Origin: Homoserinibacter sp. YIM 151385
Lineage (GTDB): Bacteria > Actinomycetota > Actinomycetes > Actinomycetales > Microbacteriaceae
DNA length: 64,000 bases
NCBI RefSeq assembly: GCF_027912415.1
Contig: NZ_CP115175.1
Span: 1,426,001-1,490,000, forward strand
Direction: 5' to 3'
Part shown: positions 8,667-17,632 of the stretch, piece by piece
How positions within the stretch are numbered: the stretch's first letter is position 1
Layout: every line of letters starts with the position of its first letter
Made by a program: the position numbers and the translations under genes
The notes under the pieces: model-generated
The model's database searches: none
Told to the model about the DNA's origin: nothing
What the model saw: the letters and a program-made list of their open reading frames with translations, nothing else

Positions 8667-9767
8667 GTGAAGATCTCGCGTTTCGGTGCCGTCGGCGCCA
8701 TCGCACTCGTCGGCACGCTCGCGCTCGCCTCGTGCGCGGCCAACGAGCCCGGCGCCTCGGAGGAGACCGGCGGTTCGGACCTCACCGGCACGCTCGTCGG
8801 CGCCGGCGCCTCCTCGCAGCAGTCGGCCCAGGAGGCGTGGATCGCCGCGTTCCAGGGCGACAACCCCGACGTCACCATCGAGTACGACCCGGCCGGCTCC
8901 GGCACGGGCCGCGACACCTTCATCGCGGGCGCCTCCGCCTTCGCGGGCTCCGACCGCGCCTTCAAGGACGAGGAGATCGCCGCCGGCGAGTTCGGCTCCT
9001 GCGTCGTCGAGTCGGGCATCGTCGAGATCCCCGCCTACATCTCGCCCATCGCGGTCGCCTTCAACCTCGAGGGCGTCGAGTCGCTGAACCTCGACGCGGC
9101 CACCATCGCCGGCATCTTCGCCGGCGACATCACGAACTGGTCGGACGACGCGATCGCCTCGCAGAACGACGGCGTCGAGCTCCCCGACCTCGACATCACC
9201 GCGGTCCACCGCGCGGACGACTCGGGCACCACCGAGAACTTCACCGAGTACCTGGGCCAGGCCGCGCCCGAGGTGTGGACGGACGAGGCCGACGGCGTCT
9301 GGCCGCTCGAGGGCGGCGAGGCCGCGTCGCAGACCTCCGGCGTCGTCGACGCCGTGACCGGCGGCACCGGCACCATCGGCTACATGGACGCCTCGCGCGT
9401 CGGCGACCTCGGCACCGTCTCGGTCCAGGTCGGCGAGGAGTACGTCGCGTACTCCGCCGAGGCCGCGGCCGCGATCGTCGACGCCTCGCCCCTCGTCGAG
9501 GGCCGTGGCGAGGGCGACCTCGCGATCGAGCTCGACCGCACCTCGACCGAGGCCGGCGTCTACCCGATCGTCCTCGTCTCGTACCTCATCGGCTGCGCCG
9601 AGTACGGCGACAAGGCCCCCGAGGGCGCCGCCGAGCTCACCAAGGCGTACTTCGAGTACATCGTGAGCCCGGAGGGCCAGCAGGCCGCCGCCGAGGCCGC
9701 GGGCTCCGCCCCGATCTCCGACACGCTGCAGGCCGACGCCGAGGCCGCGATCGCGCTGATCAAGTAG
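8667..9767 (+). CDS. pstS: Phosphate ABC transporter substrate-binding lipoprotein
   Basis: This encodes 366 residues. The GTG at 8667 follows GGAGGGA (8654-8660). The signal peptide ends in a lipobox LALASC with the lipidated Cys at residue 23, so the mature protein is anchored outside the membrane. Phosphate-binding elements of the PstS family are visible: GAGASSQQSAQEAW, DPAGSGTGRDTFIAGASAFAGSD and HRADDSGTTENFTEYL. The open frame that starts at 8577 is an artefact of the promoter region. It heads pstSCAB; a hairpin separates it from pstC and probably keeps its expression higher than that of the permease genes. Confidence 0.95.
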   Translation: MKISRFGAVGAIALVGTLALASCAANEPGASEETGGSDLTGTLVGAGASSQQSAQEAWIAAFQGDNPDVTIEYDPAGSGTGRDTFIAGASAFAGSDRAFKDEEIAAGEFGSCVVESGIVEIPAYISPIAVAFNLEGVESLNLDAATIAGIFAGDITNWSDDAIASQNDGVELPDLDITAVHRADDSGTTENFTEYLGQAAPEVWTDEADGVWPLEGGEAASQTSGVVDAVTGGTGTIGYMDASRVGDLGTVSVQVGEEYVAYSAEAAAAIVDASPLVEGRGEGDLAIELDRTSTEAGVYPIVLVSYLIGCAEYGDKAPEGAAELTKAYFEYIVSPEGQQAAAEAAGSAPISDTLQADAEAAIALIK

Positions 9768-9776
9768 TCCCATGAG

Positions 9777-9825
9777 CTGCCCGGTCCCGGCAGGCGCCTT
9801 GTGCGCCGGCGCCGGGGCCGGGCAG
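9777..9825 (+). terminator. Long GC-rich hairpin between pstS and pstC
   Basis: CTGCCCGG (9777-9784) pairs perfectly with CCGGGCAG (9818-9825), and the inner arms around GGCGC/GCGCC extend the stem. There is no T-tract. Such hairpins after the binding-protein gene of ABC operons commonly stabilise the upstream mRNA or partially stop transcription, giving excess binding protein. That role is inferred here. Confidence 0.6.
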
Positions 9826-9893
9826 ACTCGGGTCCGGACCCGGACCGCCCCGCACGACCTCACCCGAACCCCCAGCGAGAGGCACCAGCCACG

Positions 9894-10841
9894 ATGAGCA
9901 GCACGGCGGCTCCCGGCCAGATCACGGCCGTCAAGCGCCTCGGCGACCGGATCTTCTCCGGCAGCGCCCTCACCGCCGGATCGCTCATCCTCGCGGTCCT
10001 CGCCGCGGTGAGCGGCTTCCTCCTCCTCCAGAGCGTCCCCGCCTTCACGACGCCGACCGACGAGCTCTCGATCCTCCGCGGCATCGACTTCGGCGCCTAC
10101 GTCCTGCCCCTGATCTTCGGCACGCTGTGGTCGGCCGCGCTCGCGCTGATCATGGCCGTGCCGCTCGCGATCGGCATCGCGCTCTTCATCTCGCACTACG
10201 CGCCGCGCCGGCTCGCGCAGGGCCTCGGCTACATCATCGACCTCCTCGCGGCGGTCCCCTCGGTCGTCTTCGGCCTCTGGGGCGCGAACGTCCTCGCGCC
10301 GATCGTCCGCCCCTTCTACGTCTCGCTCTCCGAGACCCTCGGCTGGCTGCCGCTCTTCGCGCCGCCCGTCTCGGGCACCGGCCGCACCATCCTCACCGCC
10401 GCCATCGTGCTCGCGGTGATGGTGCTCCCGGTCATCACCGCCATCTGCCGCGAGGTCTTCATCCAGACCCCCGTCCTCCACGAGGAGGCGGCCCTCGCGC
10501 TCGGTGCGACCCGCTGGGAGATGGTCCGGATGACGGTCTTCCCGTTCGCCCGCGCCGGCATCGTCTCCGGCGCCATGCTCGGCCTCGGCCGCGCGCTCGG
10601 CGAGACGATGGCGGTCGCGATGGTGCTCTCGTCCTCGAGCATCATCACCGTCAACCTCATCAGCTCGACCAACTCGCCGACCATCGCGGCGAACATCGCG
10701 CTGAGCTTCCCCGAGGCCTACGGCGCGAACGTCAACGTGCTCATCGCGACCGGCCTCATCCTCTTCGCGATCACCCTGGTCGTGAACACCATCGCGCGGC
10801 TCATCGTGAACCGCCGCAAGGACTTCTCGGGAGCCAACTGA
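9894..10841 (+). CDS. pstC: Phosphate ABC transporter permease PstC
   Basis: This encodes 315 residues from ATG 9894. The protein has six hydrophobic segments; the permease signature EEAALALGATRWEMVRMTVF (about residues 195-215) is the EAA loop that contacts the ATPase PstB. AAVPSVVFGLWG is a family-typical transmembrane motif. GAGAGG lies 11 nt upstream, and the stop overlaps the pstA ATG by one base. It forms the membrane channel with PstA. Confidence 0.95.
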   Translation: MSSTAAPGQITAVKRLGDRIFSGSALTAGSLILAVLAAVSGFLLLQSVPAFTTPTDELSILRGIDFGAYVLPLIFGTLWSAALALIMAVPLAIGIALFISHYAPRRLAQGLGYIIDLLAAVPSVVFGLWGANVLAPIVRPFYVSLSETLGWLPLFAPPVSGTGRTILTAAIVLAVMVLPVITAICREVFIQTPVLHEEAALALGATRWEMVRMTVFPFARAGIVSGAMLGLGRALGETMAVAMVLSSSSIITVNLISSTNSPTIAANIALSFPEAYGANVNVLIATGLILFAITLVVNTIARLIVNRRKDFSGAN

Positions 10842-11929
10842 TGAGCGCGGCAACCCAGGCGCCCTCGAGCGCCATCACGAACACCTACGCCTCCGGCCGG
10901 CTCGCCGCCCCGACGCCGTGGGTCATGCTCGCCGGCGCGATGGCCGTCTCGGCGGTCGTCTTCGGCCTCACGCTCGCGGCGCAGGGCGACGGCGACTTCA
11001 ACATCGCCGGCACCGTCGTCGTGGGCCTGCTGATCTACATGGTCGCGATCTACGTCGCCTCGCGCCTCGTCGAGGGCGGCCGCCGCGCGCTCGACCGGCT
11101 CATCACGACGATCGTCGTCTCGGCCTTCGTCGTCGCGCTGCTGCCGCTGATCTCCCTCATCTTCACGGTGGTCTCGAACGGCCTCGACCGCTTCGACCTC
11201 GAGTTCTTCACCTACTCGATGCGCAACGTCGTGGGCGCCGGCGGCGGCGCGATCCACGCGATCTGGGGCACCGTCCTCATCACCCTCGCGGCGGCCGTCA
11301 TCTCGATCCCGGTCGGCCTCCTCACCTCCATCTACCTCGTCGAGTACGGCCGCGGTCCGCTCGCCCGGGCGATCACCTTCTTCGTCGACGTCATGACCGG
11401 CATCCCCTCGATCGTCGCGGGGCTCTTCGCCTACACGCTCTTCACGATCTTCTTCGGGCCAGGCGTGCGGATGGGGATCGCGGGCTCGATCGCGCTCGCC
11501 GTGCTCATGATCCCGGTCGTGGTGCGCTCGAGCGAGGAGATGCTGCGCCTCGTCCCGAACGAGCTCCGCGAGGCGTCCTACGCGCTCGGCGTGCCGAAGT
11601 ACCTGACGATCCTCAAGGTCGTGCTCCCCACCTCGATCGCCGGCATCACGACGGGCGTCATGCTCGCCGTCTCCCGCGTCATCGGCGAGACCGCGCCGCT
11701 GCTCGTCGCGGCCGGCTTCACGGCGAACCTCAACACCGACCTGCTCGACGGGCGCATGCAGTCCCTGCCGCTGTTCGTCTACAACTCCTACGTGAGCCAG
11801 GGCACCGACCCGACCGCCTCCATCGACCGCGCGTGGGCGGGCGCGCTCACCCTCATCCTCATCGTGATGCTGCTCAACCTCGTGGCGCGCATCATCGCGA
11901 AGGCCTTCTCGCCCAAGCTCGGCCGATAG
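10841..11929 (+). CDS. pstA: Phosphate ABC transporter permease PstA
   Basis: This encodes 362 residues, longer than the roughly 300 usual for PstA because of an N-terminal extension with two or three extra hydrophobic stretches (residues about 25-90). The core carries DVMTGIPSIVAGLFAYTLF and the EAA loop LREASYALGVPKYLTILKVV. Its ATG overlaps the pstC stop (TGATG), so it is translationally coupled. It pairs with PstC in the membrane. Confidence 0.95.
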   Translation: MSAATQAPSSAITNTYASGRLAAPTPWVMLAGAMAVSAVVFGLTLAAQGDGDFNIAGTVVVGLLIYMVAIYVASRLVEGGRRALDRLITTIVVSAFVVALLPLISLIFTVVSNGLDRFDLEFFTYSMRNVVGAGGGAIHAIWGTVLITLAAAVISIPVGLLTSIYLVEYGRGPLARAITFFVDVMTGIPSIVAGLFAYTLFTIFFGPGVRMGIAGSIALAVLMIPVVVRSSEEMLRLVPNELREASYALGVPKYLTILKVVLPTSIAGITTGVMLAVSRVIGETAPLLVAAGFTANLNTDLLDGRMQSLPLFVYNSYVSQGTDPTASIDRAWAGALTLILIVMLLNLVARIIAKAFSPKLGR

Positions 11930-11950
11930 CCGCAGAACCCGGAGAATCAG

Positions 11951-12730
11951 ATGTCCAAGCGCATCGAGGTCAACGACCTCAACGTGTACTACAGCAGCTT
12001 CCTCGCGGTCGAGGGGGTCTCCCTCACGATCGAGCCGCGCACCGTCACGGCCTTCATCGGCCCCTCCGGCTGCGGCAAGTCGACCTTCCTCCGTACGCTC
12101 AACCGCATGCACGAGGTCATCCCCGGCGCCCGCGTCGAGGGCGAGGTCCTCATCGACGGCTCGAACCTCTACGGCCAGGGCGTCGACCCGGTGCTCGTGC
12201 GCCGCCAGGTGGGCATGGTGTTCCAGCGCCCCAACCCGTTCCCCACGATGTCGATCCGCGACAACGTGCTCGCGGGCGTGAAGCTCAACAACCGCCGCAT
12301 CTCGAAGGGCGACGCCGACGACCTCGTCGAGCGGTCGCTCCAGGGGGCGAACCTCTGGAACGAGGTCAAGGACCGCCTCGACCGCCCGGGCTCCGGCCTC
12401 TCGGGCGGCCAGCAGCAGCGTCTGTGCATCGCGCGCGCCATCGCGGTCTCCCCCGACGTCGTCCTCATGGACGAGCCCTGCTCGGCCCTCGACCCCATCT
12501 CGACGCTCGCGATCGAGGACCTCATCGAGGAGCTCAAGACCCAGTACACGATCGTCATCGTGACCCACAACATGCAGCAGGCCTCGCGCGTCTCCGACAA
12601 GACGGCCTTCTTCAACATCGCGGGCACCGGCAAGCCGGGCAAGCTCATCGAGTACGACGACACCACCACGATGTTCTCGAACCCGAGCGTGCAGGCCACC
12701 GAGGACTACGTCTCCGGCAAGTTCGGGTGA
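11951..12730 (+). CDS. pstB: Phosphate ABC transporter ATP-binding protein
   Basis: This encodes 259 residues. Walker A is GPSGCGKST (about residues 37-45), the signature motif is [16 protein letters not shown], and Walker B is [13 protein letters not shown], followed by the switch His in [10 protein letters not shown]. The motif [16 protein letters not shown] is typical of PstB. GGAGAA lies shortly before the ATG. It is the last gene of the operon and is convergent with an aminotransferase, only 18 nt away. No phoU is present after it. Confidence 0.96.
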   Translation: MSKRIEVNDLNVYYSSFLAVEGVSLTIEPRTVTAFIGPSGCGKSTFLRTLNRMHEVIPGARVEGEVLIDGSNLYGQGVDPVLVRRQVGMVFQRPNPFPTMSIRDNVLAGVKLNNRRISKGDADDLVERSLQGANLWNEVKDRLDRPGSGLSGGQQQRLCIARAIAVSPDVVLMDEPCSALDPISTLAIEDLIEELKTQYTIVIVTHNMQQASRVSDKTAFFNIAGTGKPGKLIEYDDTTTMFSNPSVQATEDYVSGKFG

Positions 12731-12748
12731 TCCGAGCCGTCCCGCTCG

Positions 12749-13954
12749 TCAGGGGCGGGCGCCGGGCAGCGAGCGGATGCGGCCGGCGGCCTCCGCGATG
12801 ACCTCCGGCCGCTTGCAGATCGCGAAGCGCAGCAGGCCCGCGTGCTCGGCCGCCGACTCGCGGCGCACGAAGGCGTCGAGCGGGATCGCGACCACGCCGG
12901 CCTCCTCGACGAGGCGACGGGCCGCGGCGCGCGCGTCCGGCATCCCCGCCTCGCGCCCGTCGGCGACGAGGAAGTAGGTGCCTGCCGGCCGGTTGACCGC
13001 GAAGCCGGCGGCCTCGAGCGCCCCCGTCAGGACGGCGCGGTTGCCGTCGAGCTGGCGGCGCAGCGGCGGGATCCAGGTGTCGAGCATCCCCAGCCCGAGC
13101 GCCACCGCCGGCTGGAACGGGGCACCGCCCACATAGCTCAGATACTGCTTGACGGCGAGGACGGCGTCCACGAGCTCGGGTGGGGCCGTCAGCCAGCCGA
13201 TCTTCCAGCCGGTGACGCTGAGCGTCTTCGCGGCGCTCGAGATGGTGATGGTGCGCTCCCACGCGCCCGGCAGGCTCGCGACCGGGGTGTGCGGGGCGCC
13301 GAACACGAGGTGCTCGTAGACCTCGTCGCTCACGATCGTCGCGCCGTGGCGCTCGGCGAGCTCGACGATCAGCGCGAGCGTCCCGCGGTCGAGCACGGCG
13401 CCCGTCGGGTTGTGCGGCGAGTTGAGGAGGATCACGCGGGTGCGCGGGCCGATCGCCCGGCGGAGGTCGTCGTGGTCGGGCCGGAAGTCGGGGAAGCGCG
13501 TCGGCACGGGTACGTGCACGCCGCCCGCGAGGCCGATGATCGCCGCGTAGGCGTCGTAGTAGGGCTCGATCGTGACGACCTCGTCACCGCGGTCGACGAA
13601 CGCCAGGAGGGATGCCGCGATCGCCTCCGTCGCGCCGACCGTCACGAGCGTCTCGCGCTCCGGGTCGACGGGGATGCCGTAGCGCTCGCGCTGATGGGTC
13701 GCGATGGCCTCGCGCAGCGGTGCGACGCCGCGGGCGGGCGGGTACTGGTTGGCGCCGTCGCGGATGGCGCGCCGCGCGGCCTCCAGCACCGCGGCGGGGC
13801 CGTCCTCGTCGGGGAAGCCCTGCCCGAGGTTGATCGCGCCGCGCTCGGCCGCGAGCGCCGACATGACGCCGAAGACGGTCGCGGCGGGCCGGCCCTGCTC
13901 GTCGAGGAGGCCGGCGGCGTCGGCGGCGCGCTGCCAGGGTGCGGGAGAGCTCAC
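12749..13954 (-). CDS. Class I/II pyridoxal phosphate aminotransferase
   Basis: This encodes about 401 residues. The PLP lysine is in SSAAKTLSVTGWKIGW, the Asn/Asp/Tyr pocket residues are in NSPHNPTGAVLD and VSDEVYEHLVF, and the substrate Arg lies in GLLRFAICKR. It resembles the family of methionine or N-succinyldiaminopimelate aminotransferases; the exact substrate cannot be read. Possible starts are GTG 13954, ATG 13972 and ATG 13984. GTG 13954 is preferred because TAGGGT lies 7 nt upstream (leaderless spacing) and the two upstream ATGs fall in or beside a palindromic repeat. It is convergent with pstB. Confidence 0.85.
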   Translation of the reverse strand: MSSPAPWQRAADAAGLLDEQGRPAATVFGVMSALAAERGAINLGQGFPDEDGPAAVLEAARRAIRDGANQYPPARGVAPLREAIATHQRERYGIPVDPERETLVTVGATEAIAASLLAFVDRGDEVVTIEPYYDAYAAIIGLAGGVHVPVPTRFPDFRPDHDDLRRAIGPRTRVILLNSPHNPTGAVLDRGTLALIVELAERHGATIVSDEVYEHLVFGAPHTPVASLPGAWERTITISSAAKTLSVTGWKIGWLTAPPELVDAVLAVKQYLSYVGGAPFQPAVALGLGMLDTWIPPLRRQLDGNRAVLTGALEAAGFAVNRPAGTYFLVADGREAGMPDARAAARRLVEEAGVVAIPLDAFVRRESAAEHAGLLRFAICKRPEVIAEAAGRIRSLPGARP

Positions 13955-13978
13955 CCCCCCGACCCTACTCATCGCACG

Positions 13979-14040
13979 AGACATGTCTGCGGCGCGCGGG
14001 ACGGTCGAGTATCGCCGTCCGCGGCGCCGCAGACATGTCT
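13979..14040. repeat. Palindromic repeat element, copy 1
   Basis: AGACATGTCT at 13979-13988 and again at 14031-14040 bound an inverted repeat with inner arms GACGG (14000-14004) and CCGTC (14015-14019) and the outer arm GCGCCGCAGACATGTCT. A second copy with the same architecture lies at 58776-58837. It sits between the 3' end of rskA and the 5' end of the aminotransferase gene. It may act as a terminator or be a REP-like element. Confidence 0.75.
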
Positions 14041-14064
14041 CTTGCGAGAGGGAGGGACCGTGGG

Positions 14065-14883
14065 TCAGGCGGTGGCGACCGCGACGACGAGGTCGTCGCT
14101 CGGGGTCGTCGCGCCCGGGGCGTCCTCGACCGTGATGCCGATCGTGTCGCCCGCATCCATCCGGCCGTCGAGGACGACGCGCTGGATGCCGTCCGCCGGC
14201 ATCGAGAAGGTCCCGGCCGGCGTGGCGCCCTGCTCGTCGATGTACCAGAGCTCGTAGAGCTGCGCCTCGCTGAGCTGGCCGAGGCCCTCGACCTCGACCG
14301 CCGAGCGGCCGAGCTCACCCGACCACACCGTGGTGACGGTGCCGCCGCGCTCGATCTCGGTCGTCGTCTCCTGCGCGTCGGGCGCCTGGCGGATCTGCTC
14401 CACCTGCGCCGTGAGCTGCTGCTCCGCGCTCTGTCCGGAGAGGAGGTTCACCGTGATGCCGCCGCCCGCGATGAGCGCCGCGGCCGCGGCGACCGCGGCG
14501 AGAGCGCCGACCGGGCGCTGGAACCAGCGGGCCCTCGCGCGGGTCTCGGCCCGCGATGGGGCCGGCGCCGCCGCGACGAGCTCGGGCGCGGACTCGGGCG
14601 CCGCGACCGGGGCGGCGGGCTCGACGACCGCATCCTGCGCGGGAAGCTGCGGGACCGCATCCAGCATCCCCATGATCCCCGCCTTGAGGGATGCGGGAGG
14701 CGCCTCGGCGCGGACCGCGAGCCCGAGCTCGACGGCCGTGTCGGCGAAGCCGGTCGACTCCTCGCGGGCCTGCTCGGCCTCGAGCAGGTACTGCTCGAAG
14801 AGGGCGGTCTCGGCAGCGTCGAGGGCGCCGAGCGCGTAGGCGCCCGACCAGGTGCCGATGTCCTCCGGGAATCGGTCGGTCAT
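14065..14883 (-). CDS. rskA: Anti-sigma-K factor (RskA family)
   Basis: This encodes 272 residues. The N-terminal cytoplasmic anti-sigma domain (about 1-80, TWSGAYALGALDAAETALFEQY) is followed by an Ala/Pro-rich linker, one transmembrane helix (about 148-170, VGALAAVAAAAALIAGGGIT) and an extracytoplasmic RskA C-terminal domain with LYELWYIDEQGATPAGTF. It binds and holds SigK at the membrane; regulated proteolysis releases the sigma factor. The ATG overlaps the sigK stop as ATGA, so the two proteins are made together. Confidence 0.92.
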   Translation of the reverse strand: MTDRFPEDIGTWSGAYALGALDAAETALFEQYLLEAEQAREESTGFADTAVELGLAVRAEAPPASLKAGIMGMLDAVPQLPAQDAVVEPAAPVAAPESAPELVAAAPAPSRAETRARARWFQRPVGALAAVAAAAALIAGGGITVNLLSGQSAEQQLTAQVEQIRQAPDAQETTTEIERGGTVTTVWSGELGRSAVEVEGLGQLSEAQLYELWYIDEQGATPAGTFSMPADGIQRVVLDGRMDAGDTIGITVEDAPGATTPSDDLVVAVATA

Positions 14884-15476
14884 GCGGTCACCCCCATCTC
14901 GTCGCGGAGACGGATCATGCCGTCCCGAAGTCTGGTCTTCACGGTGCCGATCGGCACGCTGAGCAGCTGGGCCACCTCGCTGTGGCTGTAGCCGCCGTAG
15001 TAGGCGAGGGTGATCGCCTGACGCTGGAGTGCCGTGAGCCGCTGCATGGCCTGCTTCACCCTCTCGTTCTCGATGCTGATCTCGACGTGCTCGCTGACCA
15101 CGTCGACGTCCGGTTCCGTGTCACGGACCCCGATGCGCACATCGCGATCCCGGCTGGCCTGGGAGGCCCGCACCCGGTCGACGGCGCGGCGGTGGGTCAT
15201 CGTGAGGATCCAGCCGACGGCGCCGCCCTTCTCGGGCGCATAGCGGGAGGCCGACTGCCAGATCTCGAGGAAGATCTCCTGGGAGACCTCCTCGGACTGC
15301 GCGTGGTCGAGCAGGAGGCGCTTGACGAGGCCGAACACCCGGGCCGACATGCGGTCGTAGAGCTCGGCGAACGCCTGGCGGTCGCCTGCGGCGGTGCGCG
15401 TCAGCAGGTCCTCGAGCGAGACCGGGGAGCCCGTCGGGGCATCGCCGTCGATCTCGTGCGTCATGGTGACCAGCAT
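14880..15476 (-). CDS. sigK: ECF RNA polymerase sigma factor SigK
   Basis: This encodes 198 residues. Region 2 (about residues 25-95) contains FAELYDRMSARVFGLVKRLL and GWILTMTHRRAVDRVR; region 4 (about 140-190) contains LPALQ-like LTALQRQAITLAYYGGYSHS followed by VPIGTVKTRLRDGMIRLRD. It is coupled to rskA. In Mycobacterium tuberculosis SigK drives mpt83-dipZ-mpt70; DipZ and fasciclin genes lie 2-5 kb away here. ATG 15476 has GGAAGG 10 nt upstream; ATG 15464 is an alternative start four codons in. Confidence 0.92.
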   Translation of the reverse strand: MLVTMTHEIDGDAPTGSPVSLEDLLTRTAAGDRQAFAELYDRMSARVFGLVKRLLLDHAQSEEVSQEIFLEIWQSASRYAPEKGGAVGWILTMTHRRAVDRVRASQASRDRDVRIGVRDTEPDVDVVSEHVEISIENERVKQAMQRLTALQRQAITLAYYGGYSHSEVAQLLSVPIGTVKTRLRDGMIRLRDEMGVTA

Positions 15477-15921
15477 TTCACACCGCCTTCCACCTCACCT
15501 GCCGGGGCGTGTTCCCCGGCTCCTGTGAAGTTGTGGGCTCGCAGCCTGCGAGCGTGCCGGATCACCGTCGGAGAGGCGACTGGGCTCGCCTCCCCGACGG
15601 GAGAACCGGGTCCACCGGGGACGCGGTCTGCGTCGGGTTCCCGGTGTCGAGAGTGGTTCGGGGTCGTCGGGGGATCGGATTGCCGAGTCCGGAGATGAGA
15701 GGACCGGGCCGCAGAACGCCTCTCGGCGGAAGGCCGCTCGAAGCGGCTGAAATTGGAGCCCGGGGTTACTGCGGCCCGGCATCCCCGAGTTTATCGACCT
15801 CGCGCCACCTCTGCCGACCCCTCCTCCCTCGGGCCGCGGAAAGCTCCCGCATCGCGTGCGCGCGCCGGCCGTCCGGGAGCTCTCGGCCCCCTGCGCGAGG
15901 GGACCGGGAGGCGCGACCGGC
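15477..15921. other. 445-bp intergenic region upstream of sigK with a candidate SigK promoter
   Basis: No convincing gene is present. On the minus strand, positions 15682-15655 read CAATCCGATC, 11 nt, then CCGAACC, about 180 nt before sigK. The promoter region of the fasciclin gene carries CAAACCGATC, 12 nt, CCGAAAC. CCGAAT is the reported -10 core of mycobacterial SigK promoters, so autoregulation is plausible. At 15888-15902 CCCCT-GCGCG-AGGGG is a short hairpin just downstream of the gene ending at 15922 and may be its terminator. Confidence 0.45.
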
Positions 15922-16554
15922 TCAGTCGAGGGCGTCGCGGCGCTCGAGGCGGGCGGCGTCCTCCAGCTCCTCGCCCATGGCCGCGAGGCGGTCGGCGCGG
16001 CGGGTGAGCGCGCTCGCGTGCTCGGGGTCGCCCTGCTCGCGAGCGTCGGCGAGGTCGAGCCAGCCGGCCGCGCTGAGACGGCAGTAGGCGCCGGCGCGGG
16101 CGAGCGCATCCGCGAGATCGCCCTGGAACACGCCGCGGAGGATGTCGTCGGCGAGCCGCAGGATCTCCTCCGGCCCCGTGGGGGTCGCGGCCCCCGCGAC
16201 GACCGGATCGATCGTCGGCAGCAGCTCCGTCCCGTGCCGGAAGGCGAGCGCCGAGCCCGCGGCGTCATCGCGGATCGCCGCCCGGAGGAGGTGGATGCGC
16301 CAGAGCGCGCCCGGCAGGCTGCCCGGCGTCGCGACCGCCCAGAGCCGGGCCACCAGGTCGAGGCCGTGCTCGTCGGTGTGGGCGAGGAGCCGGCCGATGA
16401 CGCCCTCGTCGTCGGACTGGCGGGTCCGCGAGAGCAGCGCCGCCGCCGACTCGTGCGCGCGGCGCAGGGTGACCGCCGGATCCTCGCCGCCCTGGAAGGC
16501 GTCGAAGGCCGCACCCGGCAGGCGGGCGGGGCGGTGGTGGATGCGCTCGGTCAC
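15922..16554 (-). CDS. Conserved actinobacterial hypothetical protein
   Basis: This encodes 210 residues, all helical in character, starting FHxP-like MTERIHHRPARLPGAAFDAF. No catalytic motif, signal peptide or membrane segment is visible. I recall similar short proteins in Microbacteriaceae, sometimes mislabelled as RNA polymerase beta subunit, but no function is established. The GTG start is supported by TACCCT at 16561-16566 (minus strand), 6 nt upstream, as in leaderless genes. It is divergent from the VOC gene at 16629 and ends near a small hairpin. Confidence 0.75.
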   Translation of the reverse strand: MTERIHHRPARLPGAAFDAFQGGEDPAVTLRRAHESAAALLSRTRQSDDEGVIGRLLAHTDEHGLDLVARLWAVATPGSLPGALWRIHLLRAAIRDDAAGSALAFRHGTELLPTIDPVVAGAATPTGPEEILRLADDILRGVFQGDLADALARAGAYCRLSAAGWLDLADAREQGDPEHASALTRRADRLAAMGEELEDAARLERRDALD

Positions 16555-16628
16555 CGGTCAAGGGTACGCGCCGGGCGACGCGCAGACCGGCTCTTGACCG
16601 CATCCCCCGTGCCCACCAGGCTCGCCTC

Positions 16629-16979
16629 ATGGCGGACAAGGTCGAGCACTTCGAGATCCCGGCCGACGACATCGCGCGGGCGCAGGCGTTCTATGCGGCG
16701 GTGTTCGGCTTCGAGTACGAGCCGTGGGGCGAGGAGGAGGGGATGCTGCGCACCGGCGGCGGCATCGACGGCGACCTCCACCTGCGCAGCGCGGTCCCGC
16801 ATCCCACGGTCGTCATCACGGTCGCGTCGATCGAGGCGACGGTCGAGCTGATCATCGCGCACGGCGGCGAGCTGATCGGCGAGATCCGGTCGATGTCGGA
16901 GACGGCGCGCTACGCCTACGTCCGCGACAGCGAGGGGAACGTCATCGGCGTCTACGACGAGGTCGCGGACGCGAGTTGA
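16629..16979 (+). CDS. VOC (glyoxalase/bleomycin-resistance) superfamily protein
   Basis: This encodes 116 residues with the VOC opening HFEIPADDIARAQAFYAAVFGFEYE and the closing DSEGNVIGVYDE that supplies a metal-ligand Glu in active members. Substrate unknown; this short single-domain type is found in many stress operons. Its stop overlaps the TTG start of the GyrI-like gene by two bases, so they are coupled. Confidence 0.85.
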   Translation: MADKVEHFEIPADDIARAQAFYAAVFGFEYEPWGEEEGMLRTGGGIDGDLHLRSAVPHPTVVITVASIEATVELIIAHGGELIGEIRSMSETARYAYVRDSEGNVIGVYDEVADAS

Positions 16980-17629
16980 GCGCGGCGGGCCCGCTCGACC
17001 TCCGGCGCGAGATCGCCGCCTACCGCGCGCCGCGCGGGCGCTTCGAGCTGGTCGAGGTGCCCGAGCTGAGCTACCTCATGGTCGACGGCCACGGCGACCC
17101 CAACGCTGACCCGAGCTTCACCGCATCCCTCGAGGCGCTGCACCCGCTGGCGTACCGGCTGAGGTTCGCGAGCCGGGCGCTCGGCCGCGATGCCAGGGTC
17201 ATGCCGCTCGAGGGCCTGTGGTGGGCGGATGACATGGCGTCGTTCACGAGCGCGCGCGACAAGCGCGACTGGGACTGGACGCTCATGATCGCGGTGCCGC
17301 CGTGGATCGACGCGTCGATGCTCGAGGATGCCGCGTCCGGCATCGAGGCGAAGGCCACCCGCGCGAAGCCGGCCCCGACGCGACTCCGAGACGTGCGGCT
17401 GGAGCGGCTGGCCGAGGGCCTCTGCGTGCAGACGCTGCACGTCGGCCCCTTCGACGAGGAGGCGGAGACGCTGCGCCGGATGCACGAGGAGTTCGTGCCC
17501 GCCGAGCGGCTGCGCGTGACGGGTCGGCATCACGAGGTCTACCTCAGCGACCGACGGAGGACCGCCCCGGAGAAGCTCCGGACGATCCTCCGCCAGCCGG
17601 TCGAGCGGGTCGACTCGGGCGACCGCTGA
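16976..17629 (+). CDS. GyrI-like small-molecule-binding domain protein
   Basis: This encodes 217 residues from a TTG that overlaps the VOC stop. YLMVDGHGDPNADPSFTASL near residue 34 and the later HVGPFDEEAETLRRMHEEFV match the GyrI-like/DUF2174-type domain in which two SHS2 modules form a pocket for cyclic amines and drugs. The C-terminal HHEVYLSDRRRTAPEKLRTI is the typical end of these stand-alone proteins. Co-translation with a VOC protein suggests joint action on a small toxic or stress molecule, which is inferred. Confidence 0.8.
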   Translation: MSAAGPLDLRREIAAYRAPRGRFELVEVPELSYLMVDGHGDPNADPSFTASLEALHPLAYRLRFASRALGRDARVMPLEGLWWADDMASFTSARDKRDWDWTLMIAVPPWIDASMLEDAASGIEAKATRAKPAPTRLRDVRLERLAEGLCVQTLHVGPFDEEAETLRRMHEEFVPAERLRVTGRHHEVYLSDRRRTAPEKLRTILRQPVERVDSGDR

Positions 17630-17632
17630 GGC